64,000 bases of DNA from Dimorphilus gyrociliatus (GCA_904063045.1 CAJFCJ010000024.1:248001-312000), one strand, 5' to 3'; counted from the stretch's first letter, positions 26,905-39,224 are shown. Numbers and translations: made by a program. Notes: generated by a model not told the origin, from the letters alone.

Positions 26905-28258
26905 TTAAAAAATAAACTGTTTAATATACTCTAGCATTTGCTCTTTTTGATCAGCTAGTTCCACATTATCTTTAAACGCAGACAAACAACACCCAATCCA
27001 TAATGATTTTCCGAGATCTTCTATCTTTTTATCATTTTCTTTTACACCTTCCTTTAAGCAGTAACCCTCAAGAACTGATTTAAATTTAAATCTGATTTGA
27101 TCTGTTAATGGTTTTAAAAAGCTAGGCACGTCAAATTCCATATGTTTGGAAACGATTGTCGGTCCATGAACAGCTAAAGGCTGCTGAACGCCATACGCTA
27201 AAGTATCAGCAATCTCGATATATTCAGTTACTATTAAAATAAAAGGCACAAATTAGACATTATTATCATTCTTATTTATATAAATATGTAGACAAACCTG
27301 GTATAGCAACGTGAGATCCTTCTTTGTCACCTATATTAACGTGAAAAGTCTTTTCTTCGACGTTTTTGACATTATCTAACAAATCCTCGGAAGTGAGCTT
27401 TAAGACAGGAAGTTCCTCCTCTTTCTCCTTCTCAGCATATGATGGTTCAGGTATAATAGCTTGAGGAAAAACCGGAGGCACATACGCAGGGACATGACCA
27501 GCCGCAGGAGCAATTTGAATAGGTACAACAGCCGGTATTGGATTAAATACTGGATGGTAGTTTGTCTGACTTTTTGGTTGACCATAAGGTATATAGGATT
27601 GACCTAAACCTTGTGAATCATGATGGCTTGGAGCTGAAAAATAGATATAGAAGTAAAAATTATAAAAACAATTAAATTTTAACTTCTAATTAATTCAAAA
27701 GTTTTGAAAAATAAATAAAGCCTACTGTTCATTCTATATCTTATTATGTAAATATTATTTCACTTAAGCCATTTCACTCTCATTTATTGTTTACCATTTA
27801 ATTCATTCTTAATTTGCATTCCATGTTGAACTTATTCTACCCCATGAAAATAAATAGATTTACTATTGCTTGTCTCCTATTGGTTACTTTTATATTCATT
27901 TGAAATGTTAGAATTGTCCATTGTTTTATTTATGCTTAACAGATTTTAAAATATTAATTAATCAATTATAATGTTTTCTTATGTTTAGTGCAATATCAGC
28001 AAGATTTACTGTAGAATAGTTGCATCTGCTGATCGATTACTCACCTGTGGCATAAAACATAGAAGGAGGTACTGGACAGAATATTGGTGGAAATGCTTGT
28101 CCTACATTTAGGTAGGGAGGAAGACGAACGGCTTCCTGTACTCCTTTAATCTTCAATTTTTCCAGTTTGTCCCTAGCTTCGAGTATCTTTTGCTGTGTTT
28201 GCTTCAAAGAGTGAGAAGGTCCAGTCGTAAATGCAGAACTTTTGGTGTTGTTTTCCAT
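26905..28258 (-). CDS. Unidentified proline-rich protein, about 291 residues
   Basis: Three coding exons joined in phase: 28258-28045, 27633-27298 and 27230-26905 (876 nt in total). The N-terminus has a short helical segment (TQQKILEARDKLEKLKIKG), then a low-complexity Pro/Tyr/Gln-rich centre (PPYLNVGQAFPPIFCPVPPS, HPVFNPIPAVVPIQIAP), an acidic patch (KEKEEELPVLKLTSEDLL), and a folded-looking C-terminal 100 residues with SFLKPLTDQIRFKFKSVLEG and GKSLWIGCCLSAF. I do not recognise the family. The frame stays open upstream of the chosen Met to another ATG at 28441 (61 more residues), so the start is uncertain. It is divergent from RANGRF, with about 500 bp (or 317 bp from the upstream ATG) between starts. 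Confidence 0.75.
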
Positions 28259-28758
28259 TTTTAACCTCTTGTTAGATGCACTGCTCTCGAAACCGCAAGA
28301 ATTAATAATTTGTATTACTTTACAGCTTAAATTTAAATTGAATAGATATATAGTTCCTCTATATTTCCGAAATTTTATTGATTTACCAGAGTGTCTATTT
28401 TCTCCTGCTAAATATGGATTGTAATTTAAATTTTTCTCCACTGTCTTCGTTTAGACGCGGAATTACAACCAGTTTTTTCTCAGTTCTAGTTTGTAATCCA
28501 GGTAGCGCTGGTTAAAAATCAGTCGTCGAGTAAACGTAGCATTTCGTAACACCTAAAAGGTCTATAAAATACCAGGATTTCTTCAATCTTTTCTATCTAA
28601 GCTATATTAACGTAGATTCACGTCAAGTAGTTTAGCTTCTATAACAAGTGTCTATTTAGGTAACTTATCGAAATATTTTCGAGCAGATCTTTTAATTAGT
28701 ATTCATACAAATTTTCTTTATTTAAAAACAATTTAAACTTTTCTCTTTAAATAGCAGA

Positions 28759-29495
28759 ATGCCCGCAAAAGAAACCCCTCTCTTTGGTGGCTATATGAGC
28801 ACTATCCTACCACAAAATTTGACTGATGCAAGGTATACTACTACTTTAAAATGAGGGAACCATAATTTAATGTTTTATCTCGTACAATAAAGTAATATAA
28901 GGCAAATCCCTGATAACCAAGAAGTTTTTCTGAGTCAAAACGATCAAAGTTTCATAATTGAACTTATGGAATACGTTGACAAGAGTGACGAAGATGCTAT
29001 AAGGTATTCTATAGTAAAATATGTTAAAACTCGAATGAAAGAGTAAGCAAAATTTCTTATTCAGGACTCACTTTGAGGATTTAAGCGAAGCCAATGATGC
29101 AAATAATCCAGAAAATTCGAAAATTAATTCAATAGAGAAGATTGAAAATTCTAAGCATTCATTGAATGGGTAAATGATTTTATGAACTTGGGAACGGTTC
29201 CTATCTACATAATATTTTTCGTATCAGGTGCGAATCTGCTTACTACGTCTATGGCACTCAGATGGTATCAAAGTTTAAAGAACAAGCTAGAAATAGAGTC
29301 GATTTACATTTGGTTTTATTTCGTCTACCACAATACCTAACAGATATATTAGTAACCTTCAACAATCCAGTAATAGTCGATACTCAAAGTAGCAGTTTTG
29401 ATCAAGCAACTGCAGTTTCCACAGCACTGACAAAAGAAGATTTTGAAAAGATTACAACAAATTTAAAATTATTAGATCCTGCCCTTTTTGGATAA
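28759..29495 (+). CDS. RANGRF: Ran guanine nucleotide release factor (MOG1 homologue)
   Basis: Four exons in phase: 28759-28832, 28902-29003, 29065-29169 and 29228-29495, giving 182 residues (the human protein has 186). Recognised by PLFGGYMSTILP at the N-terminus, RQIPDNQEVFL, the THFEDL block, and LVLFRLPQYLTDILVTFN near the C-terminus, all characteristic of MOG1. Family role: binds Ran and promotes nucleotide release, supporting nuclear import; in vertebrates it also helps traffic Nav1.5. All introns are 56-70 nt with GT-AG ends. It shares a short upstream region with the leftward proline-rich gene, which suggests a bidirectional promoter. Confidence 0.95.
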
Positions 29496-30138
29496 TCAAT
29501 TGTATAAAAGAAGCAAATTAATAAATCCTACAAGTATAAAGTCATTTTATTCATTAGAAAAGCATTAATAGTCCATAAACAGTGCAAAATAGTAATAATA
29601 AAAGATATAAACATATACATAGAAACATACATTATAGCGTCTACAACTTTCTTAAATAATTCAACTTTCGTCCTTCTTTCATTAAAAATGAGAAACAAAA
29701 AGGAGACATTTTAGTTCTTGTGGAAAAATAATGAAAAACAATTAAAAGTGATATGATTTTGGTACTTCGGCGACTAAAACTTCTTTTATATTTAAAGAGT
29801 TTTAGTACATCATTGTAATTAAACAATTTTAATTCTAATCTAATTGCATATACAGTATAAATAATATATATACTCTCTTAGGAAAGATCAGCAAAATTCA
29901 AGTTATTTCTAACCAGATAGATACAATATTAATAATCGTATAAAAAATTATTTGTTTTTTTTTTAATTATTCCCTTGCTAAAGATTTATTTAGAGAGATT
30001 AACACTGAGAGTTAAGGTTTGACAAAAAATCCTTTTGCTTTGAAACTATGTCAGCTTATAAAATACAGTAAAAGGAGATAAGAAATATAAACATGCACAC
30101 ATAGATTTTCGCTTTTACTATGTTTTGTAACTACTTGC
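29496..30138. other. Convergent 3' intergenic region
   Basis: Between the RANGRF stop and the stop of the leftward mucin-like gene. AT-rich, with an ATACAGTAT motif near 29850, and no supported ORF. Confidence 0.5.
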
Positions 30139-32716
30139 TTAAAGCTTTGTATCAGCTAACTTTTTATTCTCGAATGGTACAACCCACCCACTATCTTGAA
30201 CTCCGTTTGAAGAATTTGGATCAATTTCTCCCTCGGTTATTATTGTATCTGATACTGGATTTCCATATGATTTCGGTCGCGTTTGATAATCATTTGGAAC
30301 TGAGTGCATCTTTTTTGCGGAATAATAGCCTTTTTGTCTACACTTAATACAAACAAATGACACAATAATAGCCGTTAAACAGACTGTAACAAGAATAGCA
30401 ATTGTGAAGAACAATATTATATTCTTCTCCCAAAGACTCTTCTCTTTTATTTCAAGTAATAACTCAAGGGATACTTCCGGTCGAAGATCGTTCTACATAA
30501 AAAGTTATTTCTGTTAGTATTTGTTGGATAAGTTTAGGCGCGTTCTATAACTACGTCTATTTCCTGATATAGTGTTAGATTACTCTTAAGAAATATTATA
30601 TCCTATATCATAATGAAAAACTAACCAATGTCACACATTCGGAGACGTTTTTAGTCCAGTCCCTTAATCTATCATTTTTATCGAACTCTGCTCCTTTAAG
30701 GTAATCTAATATGTAGGTATAACAAAAATTATCATTTTTATATTTACCTGAGCAACTAATTTGCATAATTTTTTCATCTACGGTTGAATAGGCTTCCAAA
30801 CGTTTACAAGATTTACTTATGGACTTGGTAGTTTTGCATTCCTATAAATTTTAAAGTTTCGTATAAATACTTGATCTTTACACTTGAAACTTTTTCTTAA
30901 TTTTATAGAGAAAAAAGATTCACCTTTAAGCACGTTTTGTCTAATCGACATCGTAAGATGTCAAGAAAATTTGTACGCTCTTCTCGACTAATCGGACGAT
31001 GAAATTTCAAAGTAACAGCTAAATGGGGTTTCTTTGTTCTCTTTCTCTGCATTGATATAGTTAATTATTGATTTTAAATTGCCATTTTCTATCTTTACTC
31101 ACATAAATACAAACTGCCGAATCATTATACGGATTGTCACTCAAATTTGTTAAAACGTGAATAAAACTATCATTACATTTCTGAAACTTAACATCAGCCA
31201 AACGCCAACTTTTTAACATAGCTTGATAATTCGGAGAAGGGGAACCAATTGAATCTGAAGTTTCTGTTGCTCGCCGAACTATCACTTTTTCTTCATCACA
31301 GGTCTAGATATAAAGAATACAATTGGATAAAAATATGCAAATATCTATAAATAGTAATAATATTAACCCCTTCATCAATATTTTCTACGAATAATCTCTC
31401 ATTACTAGCAAAAGTAAATGTTTGTAGCTTGATTAAATCGACCCATTTATTGTTTTTCATAGGTAATACTTTAACTTTTATCAAACCTCCAGGACAATCT
31501 AAATTCAAAATGAATTAATTAAAAATATACTTGAAATATTTAAAACAAAAAAATAAGTTTTTCTTACCAAATATTTGAAAAGGAATGTTCATAGAAGTGG
31601 AACTAATTGTTGATTCAATCTTAGGCGTGTCTAATTAAAAAGTCAACAAATAAATAATAGAAAAAAATTCTATGTAAATGAATTATTGACGTAAAATCTA
31701 ATTTCTGACGGTATTCAATTACTGGGAAAAAGTTCGGTTACTGATAAGAACATGTTAAAACTATTCCCGCCTTTTTTAAATGTATAGTAATATATAGAAT
31801 GTACTGTACAAGTTCGGTATCAAAAAAGCGGATATCATCGTTTCAAAGTTGCATAATCGGTAGAAAATCCAAATACACAAATAAAGAAAAGTAAAGAGAA
31901 AAGATAAAACTTCATTCATTTTGCCGTTCTTCTTCTTTATCTCGGTAGTAAAAAAGTCACAATACACCTATACATTCAAATAAGGGTTTGAAAACCGTAA
32001 TAAATCAAGTATCGTAAGTTAACTAGTTAAGTAACTGCCTTATAGATATCTCTGTCAAAGGTTATTAGATTATCTTAGGATTTCAATAAAGATAGCTTTC
32101 TAATTAATAGATATGTTTCTTTCTTAATAAGAGAATTATAGTTAAACAATTTAGTTTTACTGTAAAATAATCTGCTTTATAAAAACCTTTGATGGCTTGC
32201 GTTTTTAGAGAGAAAAAAAGCAACTGTGCAAAAGATAATCGAACCTGTCGTCGCTTTTGTACTAGGTCTATTTGTTCGTGAAGTTTCGTCTACTTTTTCG
32301 ATAGTTACTTTGCTCGTAGTTGTAAATTCTTTTATAGGAGAGGGGGATTGAGAAGATGTAGAGGTGATAGGTGATATGGTTCTTTTATTGATATTGATAG
32401 TTTCAATCATATTGGTAGTACTTTCAATCAGATTGGTAGTAGTTTCAATCATATTTGTAGTAGTTTCAACCATATTGGTAGTAGTTTCAATCATATTGGT
32501 AGTTTCAATCATATTTGTAGTTTTAATCTTATTAGCTGTTTCAATGTTATTGGTAGTAGGTGAAGAAGGAAGTGATGTAGTTGTTAAATTACTAAGAGAA
32601 GAATTGGATTGAGTAGAGATGGAGTTTAGAGGATCATCGGTTATTGGGTAAGCTACCCCTAGTACAAATGCAAAAAGTATAAATACAGTATATTTAAAGT
32701 TTAAAAATAAAAGCAT
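30139..32716 (-). CDS. Mucin-like single-pass type I membrane glycoprotein, unidentified
   Basis: Seven exons join in phase to 519 residues: 32716-32245, 31630-31568, 31498-31368, 31303-31103, 31046-30924, 30841-30626 and 30492-30139. Exon 1 encodes a signal peptide (FILFAFVLGVAYP) and a Ser/Thr-rich region with tandem copies of NMIETTT-like units, predicted to be heavily O-glycosylated. The middle (DCPGGLIKVKVL...; HVLTNLSDNPYNDSAVCIY; ILRCRLDKTCLK; CSGKYKNDNFCYTYILDYLK) is a Cys-bearing ectodomain with N-glycosylation sequons. A transmembrane helix (FFTIAILVTVCLTAIIVSFV) and a cytoplasmic tail of about 65 residues follow (GYYSAKK..., ending KLADTKL). I recognise no named ectodomain. The layout suits an epithelial or cuticle surface protein or a receptor; function is unknown. 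Confidence 0.8.
32384..32570. repeat. Coding minisatellite (about 24-bp unit) encoding NMIETTT repeats
   Basis: On the plus strand the unit reads close to TTTCAATCATATTGGTAGTA, repeated seven or more times with point changes. On the minus strand it encodes the Thr-rich repeats of the mucin-like protein. Unit length changes by whole codons, so the frame is kept. Confidence 0.85.
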
Positions 32717-34653
32717 AGTTAATTAAGTTCTCACGTATGATTAAGATAAAGTTTAAGAAGAATAAAGTCCATTCCATCATCTTTGGCTGCTCTTCTCAGT
32801 CTGAACGGTAGTCGTGAAAACTGATTGGCCAATTACGTAATATAGTCAATACTATGCCTTATCTGACCGCCAACATTCGAGACTGACGGTCGCTCTCGGT
32901 TAAATTTATATGCAAAAACTACCGTAGCGACCAATATGGAGAGGAGAAAGAATTAGAGGAAAATGAGAGGGGGTCGAAAGAAACGGAAAAAATTTGTTTT
33001 TTTGTTTCATAACGCCCCCTATCTTTCCTCACCAAGCTCTGAAGATCTAATGCTTTTACGAGACGATAAATAGCGATAAAAAGGGGGGAGAAAAGGTCGA
33101 ACTCAGAAAATTTTGCCCTATTTGTGTCCCCCCCCCCTTTTTTTCTTTTCCTCTTTCTCCACACCTCTCTCTCTCTCTCTCTCTCTCGCTATTCTCTCTC
33201 TTTTTTTCTTTTCCTCTTTATATCCCTATGGCACATTTACCATCTAACTCTATTTATCGGGCTAATATTCATTGCTAAATTTATCATCCATCTCATTACA
33301 TAACTAAAAAAGTTATCTTATTAAAAAGTCTATTATCTCAAATAAACTAAACATATCTTCCAAAATTTGCATATTTATCAAGAATAAATGAAAACTTATG
33401 GGAATAATTACATTTTAATAAATTTTAACTGTATAAAGAATAATTAAGGAAAAACTTCCAGACTGAAATGAAACCTATGAAAAAGAGATGAAAAAGAAGA
33501 GAGAAATGTAAAATCTGTAAGCAACGCGTGCTTTTCATCAAATGCTTAGTAAAGGGTATTGGGTTGAGGTTATAAACAGGGCAATATAATATTTGGATAA
33601 ACTATCTTCATGGAGAATATATTAACAAGTACTACTTGTATCACATCAAAGATAATTTAGTATGCTGATATGCATATTGATATTTGGAAAAAAAAAAGTA
33701 ACTATAAAAAAGAAATGATATACATAAGAAAGAGAAAGAAAAAGAAAAAGAGAAAAATGTTTCTTTTCTTCCTTTCTAAAAATAATCAAACTCCAACTTG
33801 GTAATTTGTTTTTTTACTTACTGTCTTTATATGTAATTTGCTTCCACTTAGCTGTCTTCCGCTTATAAATATAGAATAAGAATACTTTTGAGTAGATGGA
33901 AAAATTAGTTTCACGGTTTAAAATTTTTCAGTTAAAAGGACCGGAAGTATCGGATATTTACACTACGACCTTTAATGTTTACAAGCAAAATTGACGACCG
34001 CTGGTTTTTGGCGTCCATTTCTAATCAAAGTACATAAACTGAACTTGGTATGGTAAATGTTTAACACCAAAGTTACATAATGTTGACTAAGATGTTTTTC
34101 AATTAGGATTTGAGTAAAAAAAAAGAGAGAGAAACGTTAAAATAATTAGAGAGAGATTACGCAGATATAAATGTTTGTTAATTGCTTGCTATTTTGTTCT
34201 AACTACTTATATAGGCTTATCAAATTTAATTTAATACCAAATTGTAAATTAAGCTTTTTTAAATGTTTGTTTTCGTTGTGTTATAAAGAGTTCAGTATGG
34301 GATAGTTTTTTGAACATGTTTGGGATAATATTTACGATTTCAAAAGGTTCATATCTTTATACGAAAATAAAGTCGAATAAATTATAACCCGAAATATTTA
34401 CACCATAACGGGATAAGGTCAGTTGGTCAATTTGTCAAATAGTTAAGCTGTAATCAAATCCGCTCTTGGGTAGGGGTATACATAAGGGAGAGAATAGAAT
34501 TAACAACAACGCCATCTGTCTTTGAGAGAAAATTTGGTTTTTAGAACATGTATAGAGAAAAACAACAATCAAATTACTTAATAAAACGCTTTGTTTCTTG
34601 TATCAAAATTGGAAAAATGAACAAATACATAAAAGTAATAATTTTAAACAGTT
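32717..34653. other. Intergenic region with CT microsatellite and no supported gene
   Basis: Holds a C9 homopolymer near 33128-33137, a (CT)n run at about 33165-33188, an A/G-rich stretch near 33725-33760 and a GCCATCT motif at 34511-34517. ORFs here are low-complexity. The 5' region of the mucin-like gene (about 32717-32900) is comparatively GC-rich. Confidence 0.5.
33165..33188. repeat. (CT)n microsatellite
   Basis: Pure CT run within a longer pyrimidine-rich block. Comparable tracts occur at about 13165-13185, 18173-18205 and 62640-62710. Confidence 0.85.
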
Positions 34654-35591
34654 TTATAGCATTTTCTTGCTTTCATTCATCATTTGTTCGTCATATTCAT
34701 CGGCTGGAATTGGCTCGAGATCAACGAAGTGAGACAGATGAAATTTCGTTGCCTTAGGGAAATAAAAAACAGTGATAAGGTTTATTTTACTGGTAAACTA
34801 GTAAAAAAGAGAAAGAGAGAGGGAGAAAATAGCAGAGGCTTTGTTGAATTTTGCTTACTTGATATTTTACAAGCATCCTTATAGCTATAAAACCAGATAT
34901 AACTTCGAATAAAACAAATGCTACATATATAGCATTCATAGCTCTTTCCATTGGAACGATAATTATTGCATCATTAAACAGAAGAAAAAGAAAAAGTGGA
35001 ATAGTTAGCACCAGAGTTATCAACCAGAATCCAGCTAGTTCGGGAACCTTTAAGAACGTATAGGGTTAATGTTTAATAATTAGTCAAAGAAAACGTACTC
35101 TTTCTGAGAGGTTTCCACTAAAACCCAAGTATAGGCGAGTTATTTCAAGAGGAGTAAGAATTACAACTATTGATATGCTTATGATCTTGTACAATTGAGA
35201 TAATTCACTAAACTGAAGAAAATAAAAAGACTTTAATAAAGTTCAAACATTTAATTAAATAAACTTGGAATAGATAATATACCTTTAACTCAATCAAAAT
35301 AATTTCCGTGATAAGCCAAAGTGGAAAGAAAAATAAATTAAAATATATTGCCATCTGCAGGGGCAGATTTGACATATATTGTCCTGAAAAAGAAATTTAC
35401 GAAATTAGGAATATAACGAAATTTTCCAACATTCCATTTTGACAGTATTAAAATATTATTAAATTATTGGAAAAAAATTAAAACTATTAACCGCCACTGA
35501 GAATCTCTCGATCAGGCTTTTGCTGAATTTCTTTAGCTTCAGGAAATATAACATTTGTAACTGTTGATACTACTCTCTTTACCGCCGCCAT
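34654..35591 (-). CDS. TMEM17: Transmembrane protein 17 (ciliary transition zone)
   Basis: Five exons in phase give 200 residues (human 198): 35591-35492, 35383-35283, 35212-35099, 35047-34859 and 34752-34654. Diagnostic stretches are LPLQMAIYFNLFFFPLWLIT, LEITRLYLGFSGNLSERVPE, and LAGFWLITLVLTIPLFLFLLFN followed by a fourth helix. The last exon (KATKFHLSHFVDLEP..., ending ESKKML) matches the family's RFHLQDF tail; it would be missed by an ORF scan, which reads through the GTAAGC donor at 34858. TMEM17 is a four-helix component of the MKS/B9 transition-zone complex that gates membrane-protein entry into cilia. The start codon lies in a GCCGCCAT context and is 288 bp from the start of the divergent KNL1-like gene. 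Confidence 0.95.
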
Positions 35592-35879
35592 ACCAACAGG
35601 GATCACGTGCGGTGTCACATGATCTGCTTGACTAAGTTAATGGCGGGTGAAAAATCACTTTCGAAAGGCTGAACTTGCTTAAATTAAACCTGCAGATTTG
35701 ATAGGATCACTTACCGATATCATCTCTGAGAGTTATTTTACAAGTTACAGAAAAATTGTTAAGTCTTTGGAAAAGAACACTGCATTTTGTTCGTTTCTTT
35801 AGTAAGTCATTTTTTATACACAAAGTTTACTTGTTTTGTCTTTAATGGCGGTGATATTATCTTATTAGCTTTGCTAAAA
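35592..35879. promoter_or_regulatory. Probable bidirectional promoter, TMEM17 / KNL1-like
   Basis: 288 bp between divergent start codons. It contains GGGATCACGTGCGGTGTCAC (an E-box-like CACGTG at about 35603-35608) and TCACATGA just beside the TMEM17 start. This is inference from position and motif only. Confidence 0.45.
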
Positions 35880-37569
35880 ATGGAAAATAAAGAGCGGAGA
35901 CCATCTCGAGAAAGTTTAGCTATAATATCTGGAGTGAATCGTCAATCAAATAATCGTCTAAGTTATTTGAATCAGACATTATTAAATTTTAATCCAGATG
36001 CCAATTCGACCATTTTGAATCAGCCATGCTTAGACAATGACGAAAACATGAAGAAAGATAAGAAAAGAGGTAGATCTAGAGTATCTTTTTGTCCAAATCC
36101 TATGGTCAAAATAGTTGAAACGACGGGAAGTTTAGAAGACAAAATGGACATTGAATCTTACTCAAAAAGTCGTTTAGAAGCTACAACAAAACCGGTCATG
36201 ACTGATAAGACAAACTTAAGTGTGATGTCAATGAGTTCCGATGTTGTTCCCGAATTGAGTACATGCACGTTTACCCAAGATAGTATGGACATTAGCTCAT
36301 TTAGTGAGAAAACTATCGAGTCTAATCAGTTTCTCGAGATGATGAGAAAGAATAGCGACGCTGGATCATGTTTGTTAAGCCCCAATAAAACGAAATATAC
36401 AAGAATGTCAATGGAATTAACTAGAACATCAGAAGAAAAACTAGAAAAAACATCAATTTTGGAAATTAAGAAAAGTAATCACTTTTTAAAAGAAATTGAC
36501 CGTATGGAAAAAACTGTAGGAACTCAAAAGATGATATATGAAGCAATGAGTAAGAATATGAATAATGAGCAAAAACTAGATTTCATCTTGTTTTTTCCCA
36601 AACAGTTTGTCGTTTATTTGTTAACGTACTGATAAAGTCAGCAATTACTAAAGGAGACTTAGGTAAATAAACGGAAATATTATGATCATATATATTATTA
36701 TAATTTCTTTTATACTCATACAGAACTGATAGAATCTTATAAAATTGATAAAAGATTCATTTCTTCATTTTTAAAAGTTAAACTACTTGAAAATCCATTT
36801 TTGATACTAGAATCAATAGAATGCGACGAACCTTACATATTTTGCATGAAATTATTAAATTCAACAATTGGATTGTTTATTAAATTAGATAAAAGTCCGG
36901 CAGATGAGGAAAATCTTCAATCGTGGAATTTCAGCAAACTACTCAAATGTAGTAGACATTTTTGTGACTTTGTAGGCGGGAAAAAAATTGAAAAAATTAA
37001 ATTATGGCATTCGAATCCAGGTAAAAACAAATAAATATAACATTTCTATATTCATTATTAATTACAAATTATTTTTCAGATCTAATAAAAGACACTCGTG
37101 AAAAATCAAACTTTATGGCTATAGTCAAGAAATGCTATAGCATAGCCGAAAATCCACCAATTAAACAGGCTTATGATTTACCTAAAGTATATATATATAT
37201 ATATATATTTATGCAAATTAATCACTTCAAATTCATTTTCTGTCTTCGAATATTTCTAAAATATTGACATTTTCCCTGCACAGATGATAATAGAGCTAAG
37301 TACAGTCGTTGAACAAGGTAAAAGATTCAAATAAGAATTTGTTATGGAAATGTCTTTTTTAATAACAAAAAATCAAGAAAAAAATTGCAAAAACAAGAAA
37401 CTTCAATAGGGAAAACTAATAAGAAAAATTGTTATTATGGTTTCTTCTATTTTTTTATATTTTCACTTGTAAAAAACATTATCTTTTTTTTACTTTGAAA
37501 GAGAAAATGGAAAATTTATCAACTATAGATAAAAATCATTCTATGCAAATTAAGAAGAAAACGGACTAA
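35880..37569 (+). CDS. Compact KNL1-like kinetochore scaffold (candidate)
   Basis: Six exons in phase, 410 residues: 35880-36549, 36606-36662, 36724-37020, 37080-37186, 37284-37317 and 37502-37569. The first intron is only 56 nt and is easily read through. Features by residue: SRVSF at 66-70, a PP1-docking RVxF motif embedded in basic sequence as in KNL1; three MELT-like motifs at 89 (MDIE), 136 (MDIS) and 178 (MELT), the type Mps1 phosphorylates to recruit Bub3; a helical segment (about 190-225); and a C-terminal region of about 180 residues with a conserved-looking ENPFLILESIECDEPYIF and LQSWNFSKLLKC that could be the RWD domain binding Mis12. KNL1 is usually 1,000-2,300 residues, so this would be a strikingly reduced form. 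Motif order supports the call, but short motifs are weak evidence and the RWD assignment is inference. Confidence 0.6.
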
Positions 37570-37773
37570 TTCTATTCAAAATTTCAATTTGTTTTATATT
37601 TTTACACGATTAAATCTTTCTTATTCATTAATCATCAAATTTTTATTACTATTCAGTATCAACAATTTATAATAGTTTCTTTTTTTTAAGAAAAAATAAA
37701 TTGATGACTATTTTTAAAAATAAAAGATAATCAATTGATGAAAATAGTGTTCAATAAGTTGCTTCTAGCATGT

Positions 37774-39224
37774 TTACGGTTCACTGTTCAGATCGTGAAG
37801 ATAGCTGAAAGTTTTCATTTCTTTGCTATTAACGTTCCCTATTTCGATGGGTATTTTCAAAACTACATCTTTATGTAGTTTAGCTCTCTTAGCAGTCACA
37901 TAAAGATTATATTTAACTTTTAGCAAAGAACATGCCAAATCCGATGTAGGTAAAAGATGTTCGTCGATTTCTGTATTAGAGAAAACCATTCGTAGTGTCC
38001 AATCGAAAACCGGCGATTCTCCTGAACTTATCGGACCAGAAGTTAATCGATCAGAGCAATGTTTAAAAGATTTTGTACACGAGAATTTGGACGCTCCCGT
38101 ATTATATTTTCCACTTAATACAAGCATTGCTTCAATACATTCAATAGGCCCACTACTTCGATTGTCAACTTCCACATTCAAAGGAATATCTTCGCCAATC
38201 ACATATCCTGATTTTGGAAGTTTAACTACCAACTGAATGAATCCGTCATTGAAAAGTCCAGTTTGTTGATATTTTTTATCCAATACAGGATTAAGGTTTT
38301 CCAGGTTAGCAGCAACGTCAGATTCCTTTTCAATCCATACTCCGAAGCATGATATCATGCTTCCTCGACTGAATAGATTTCCTTTGTCCATTGTAGCTTT
38401 AATTCTACAACCAGCATAGCCATAATTAACTTTACACGGGTTTAAGCAAGGAACTGAAGAAAATGTGCCATCCAAGGGAATATGAAATTCGAAAGGCCAT
38501 TCGTATTCTCCAGGTCTAAAAGAATCACCAGCCGAAGGATTCTTTGACTTAATATCCGAAAAGTTACCCCCTTTGTTCCACAAGACCATCTTACTATCAA
38601 CATACTTATCTTCAGCTACAGAGTCATAGTATCCTCTGCCAGTGTGTATTCTATAACGAGTGAATGCTCCCCCAGTGAATGCAACATTGATATTTTCCAA
38701 ATCGAATGGTTTAGTTGTTTTTAAGCGCAGTTTACCTCTAACAGTCTCACCTGGATAATAAACTGGTAGAACGCAGTAAGGAATATCACTCTGATCGTCA
38801 CTTCCAGTGTTTGTTAATTCTTGGAAAAATGACTTTTTCATCAAACCATATTCTTTTTCGTCATCAGCATCTTCGTTAGACTCTACATCACCTTTAGGTC
38901 CTTTTTTCTCAAGCCATCTTCCATGATTAATGAAATGATACATTAAACTTATTTGTGCGACTTCTTTAGAATTTTTCTCTCTAATGTTTGAATATCCTTC
39001 GAATTTCCATTTTCCGTTCTCTTTGCGAACCTTCTTTTGCTAAGTTAGGTAGAAAATAACGATAAAAAATTATTGTTTACGCTGAAAAGGTAGAGTAAAT
39101 ATTATACCAAGAGATAATCATAGAGAACAGTTCGGTCACTTAAATCCACATCTATATAGTAGTAGTCGATACCATCAATACTTTCCTCCTTTTTATCAGT
39201 TGGTAAAGCAAAATTATTTCCCAT
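37774..39224 (-). CDS. Alpha-arrestin (arrestin domain-containing) protein, copy 1
   Basis: Two exons, 39224-39108 and 39039-37774, give 460 residues. The N-terminus MGNNFALPTDKK has Gly2 and Asn3 with Ala at position 6, compatible with N-myristoylation. A family-specific N-terminal module follows (DVDLSDRTVLYDYLL, NGKWKFEGY). The arrestin-N fold begins about residue 120 (VLPVYYPGETVRGKLRLKTT; PGEYEWPFEFHIPLDG; VNYGYAGCRIKATMDKG), and arrestin-C follows (TGLFNDGFIQLVVKLPKSGY; GEDIPLNVEVDNRSSGPIE; SSGESPVFDWTLRMVF). These proteins act as trafficking adaptors. No PPxY ubiquitin-ligase motif is visible at the C-terminus, unlike ARRDC1-4. Same strand and exon layout as the copy at 40930-42417. 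Confidence 0.85.

Noticed and set aside
32364-32612. 82-codon plus-strand ORF rich in Val/Ile
   Set aside because: Antisense of the NMIETTT minisatellite of the mucin-like gene.
35787-35879. N-terminal extension of the KNL1-like ORF (MFVSLVSHFLYT...)
   Set aside because: Hydrophobic and unlike the charged start of the protein; it lies in the short divergent promoter, so the Met at 35880 is preferred.
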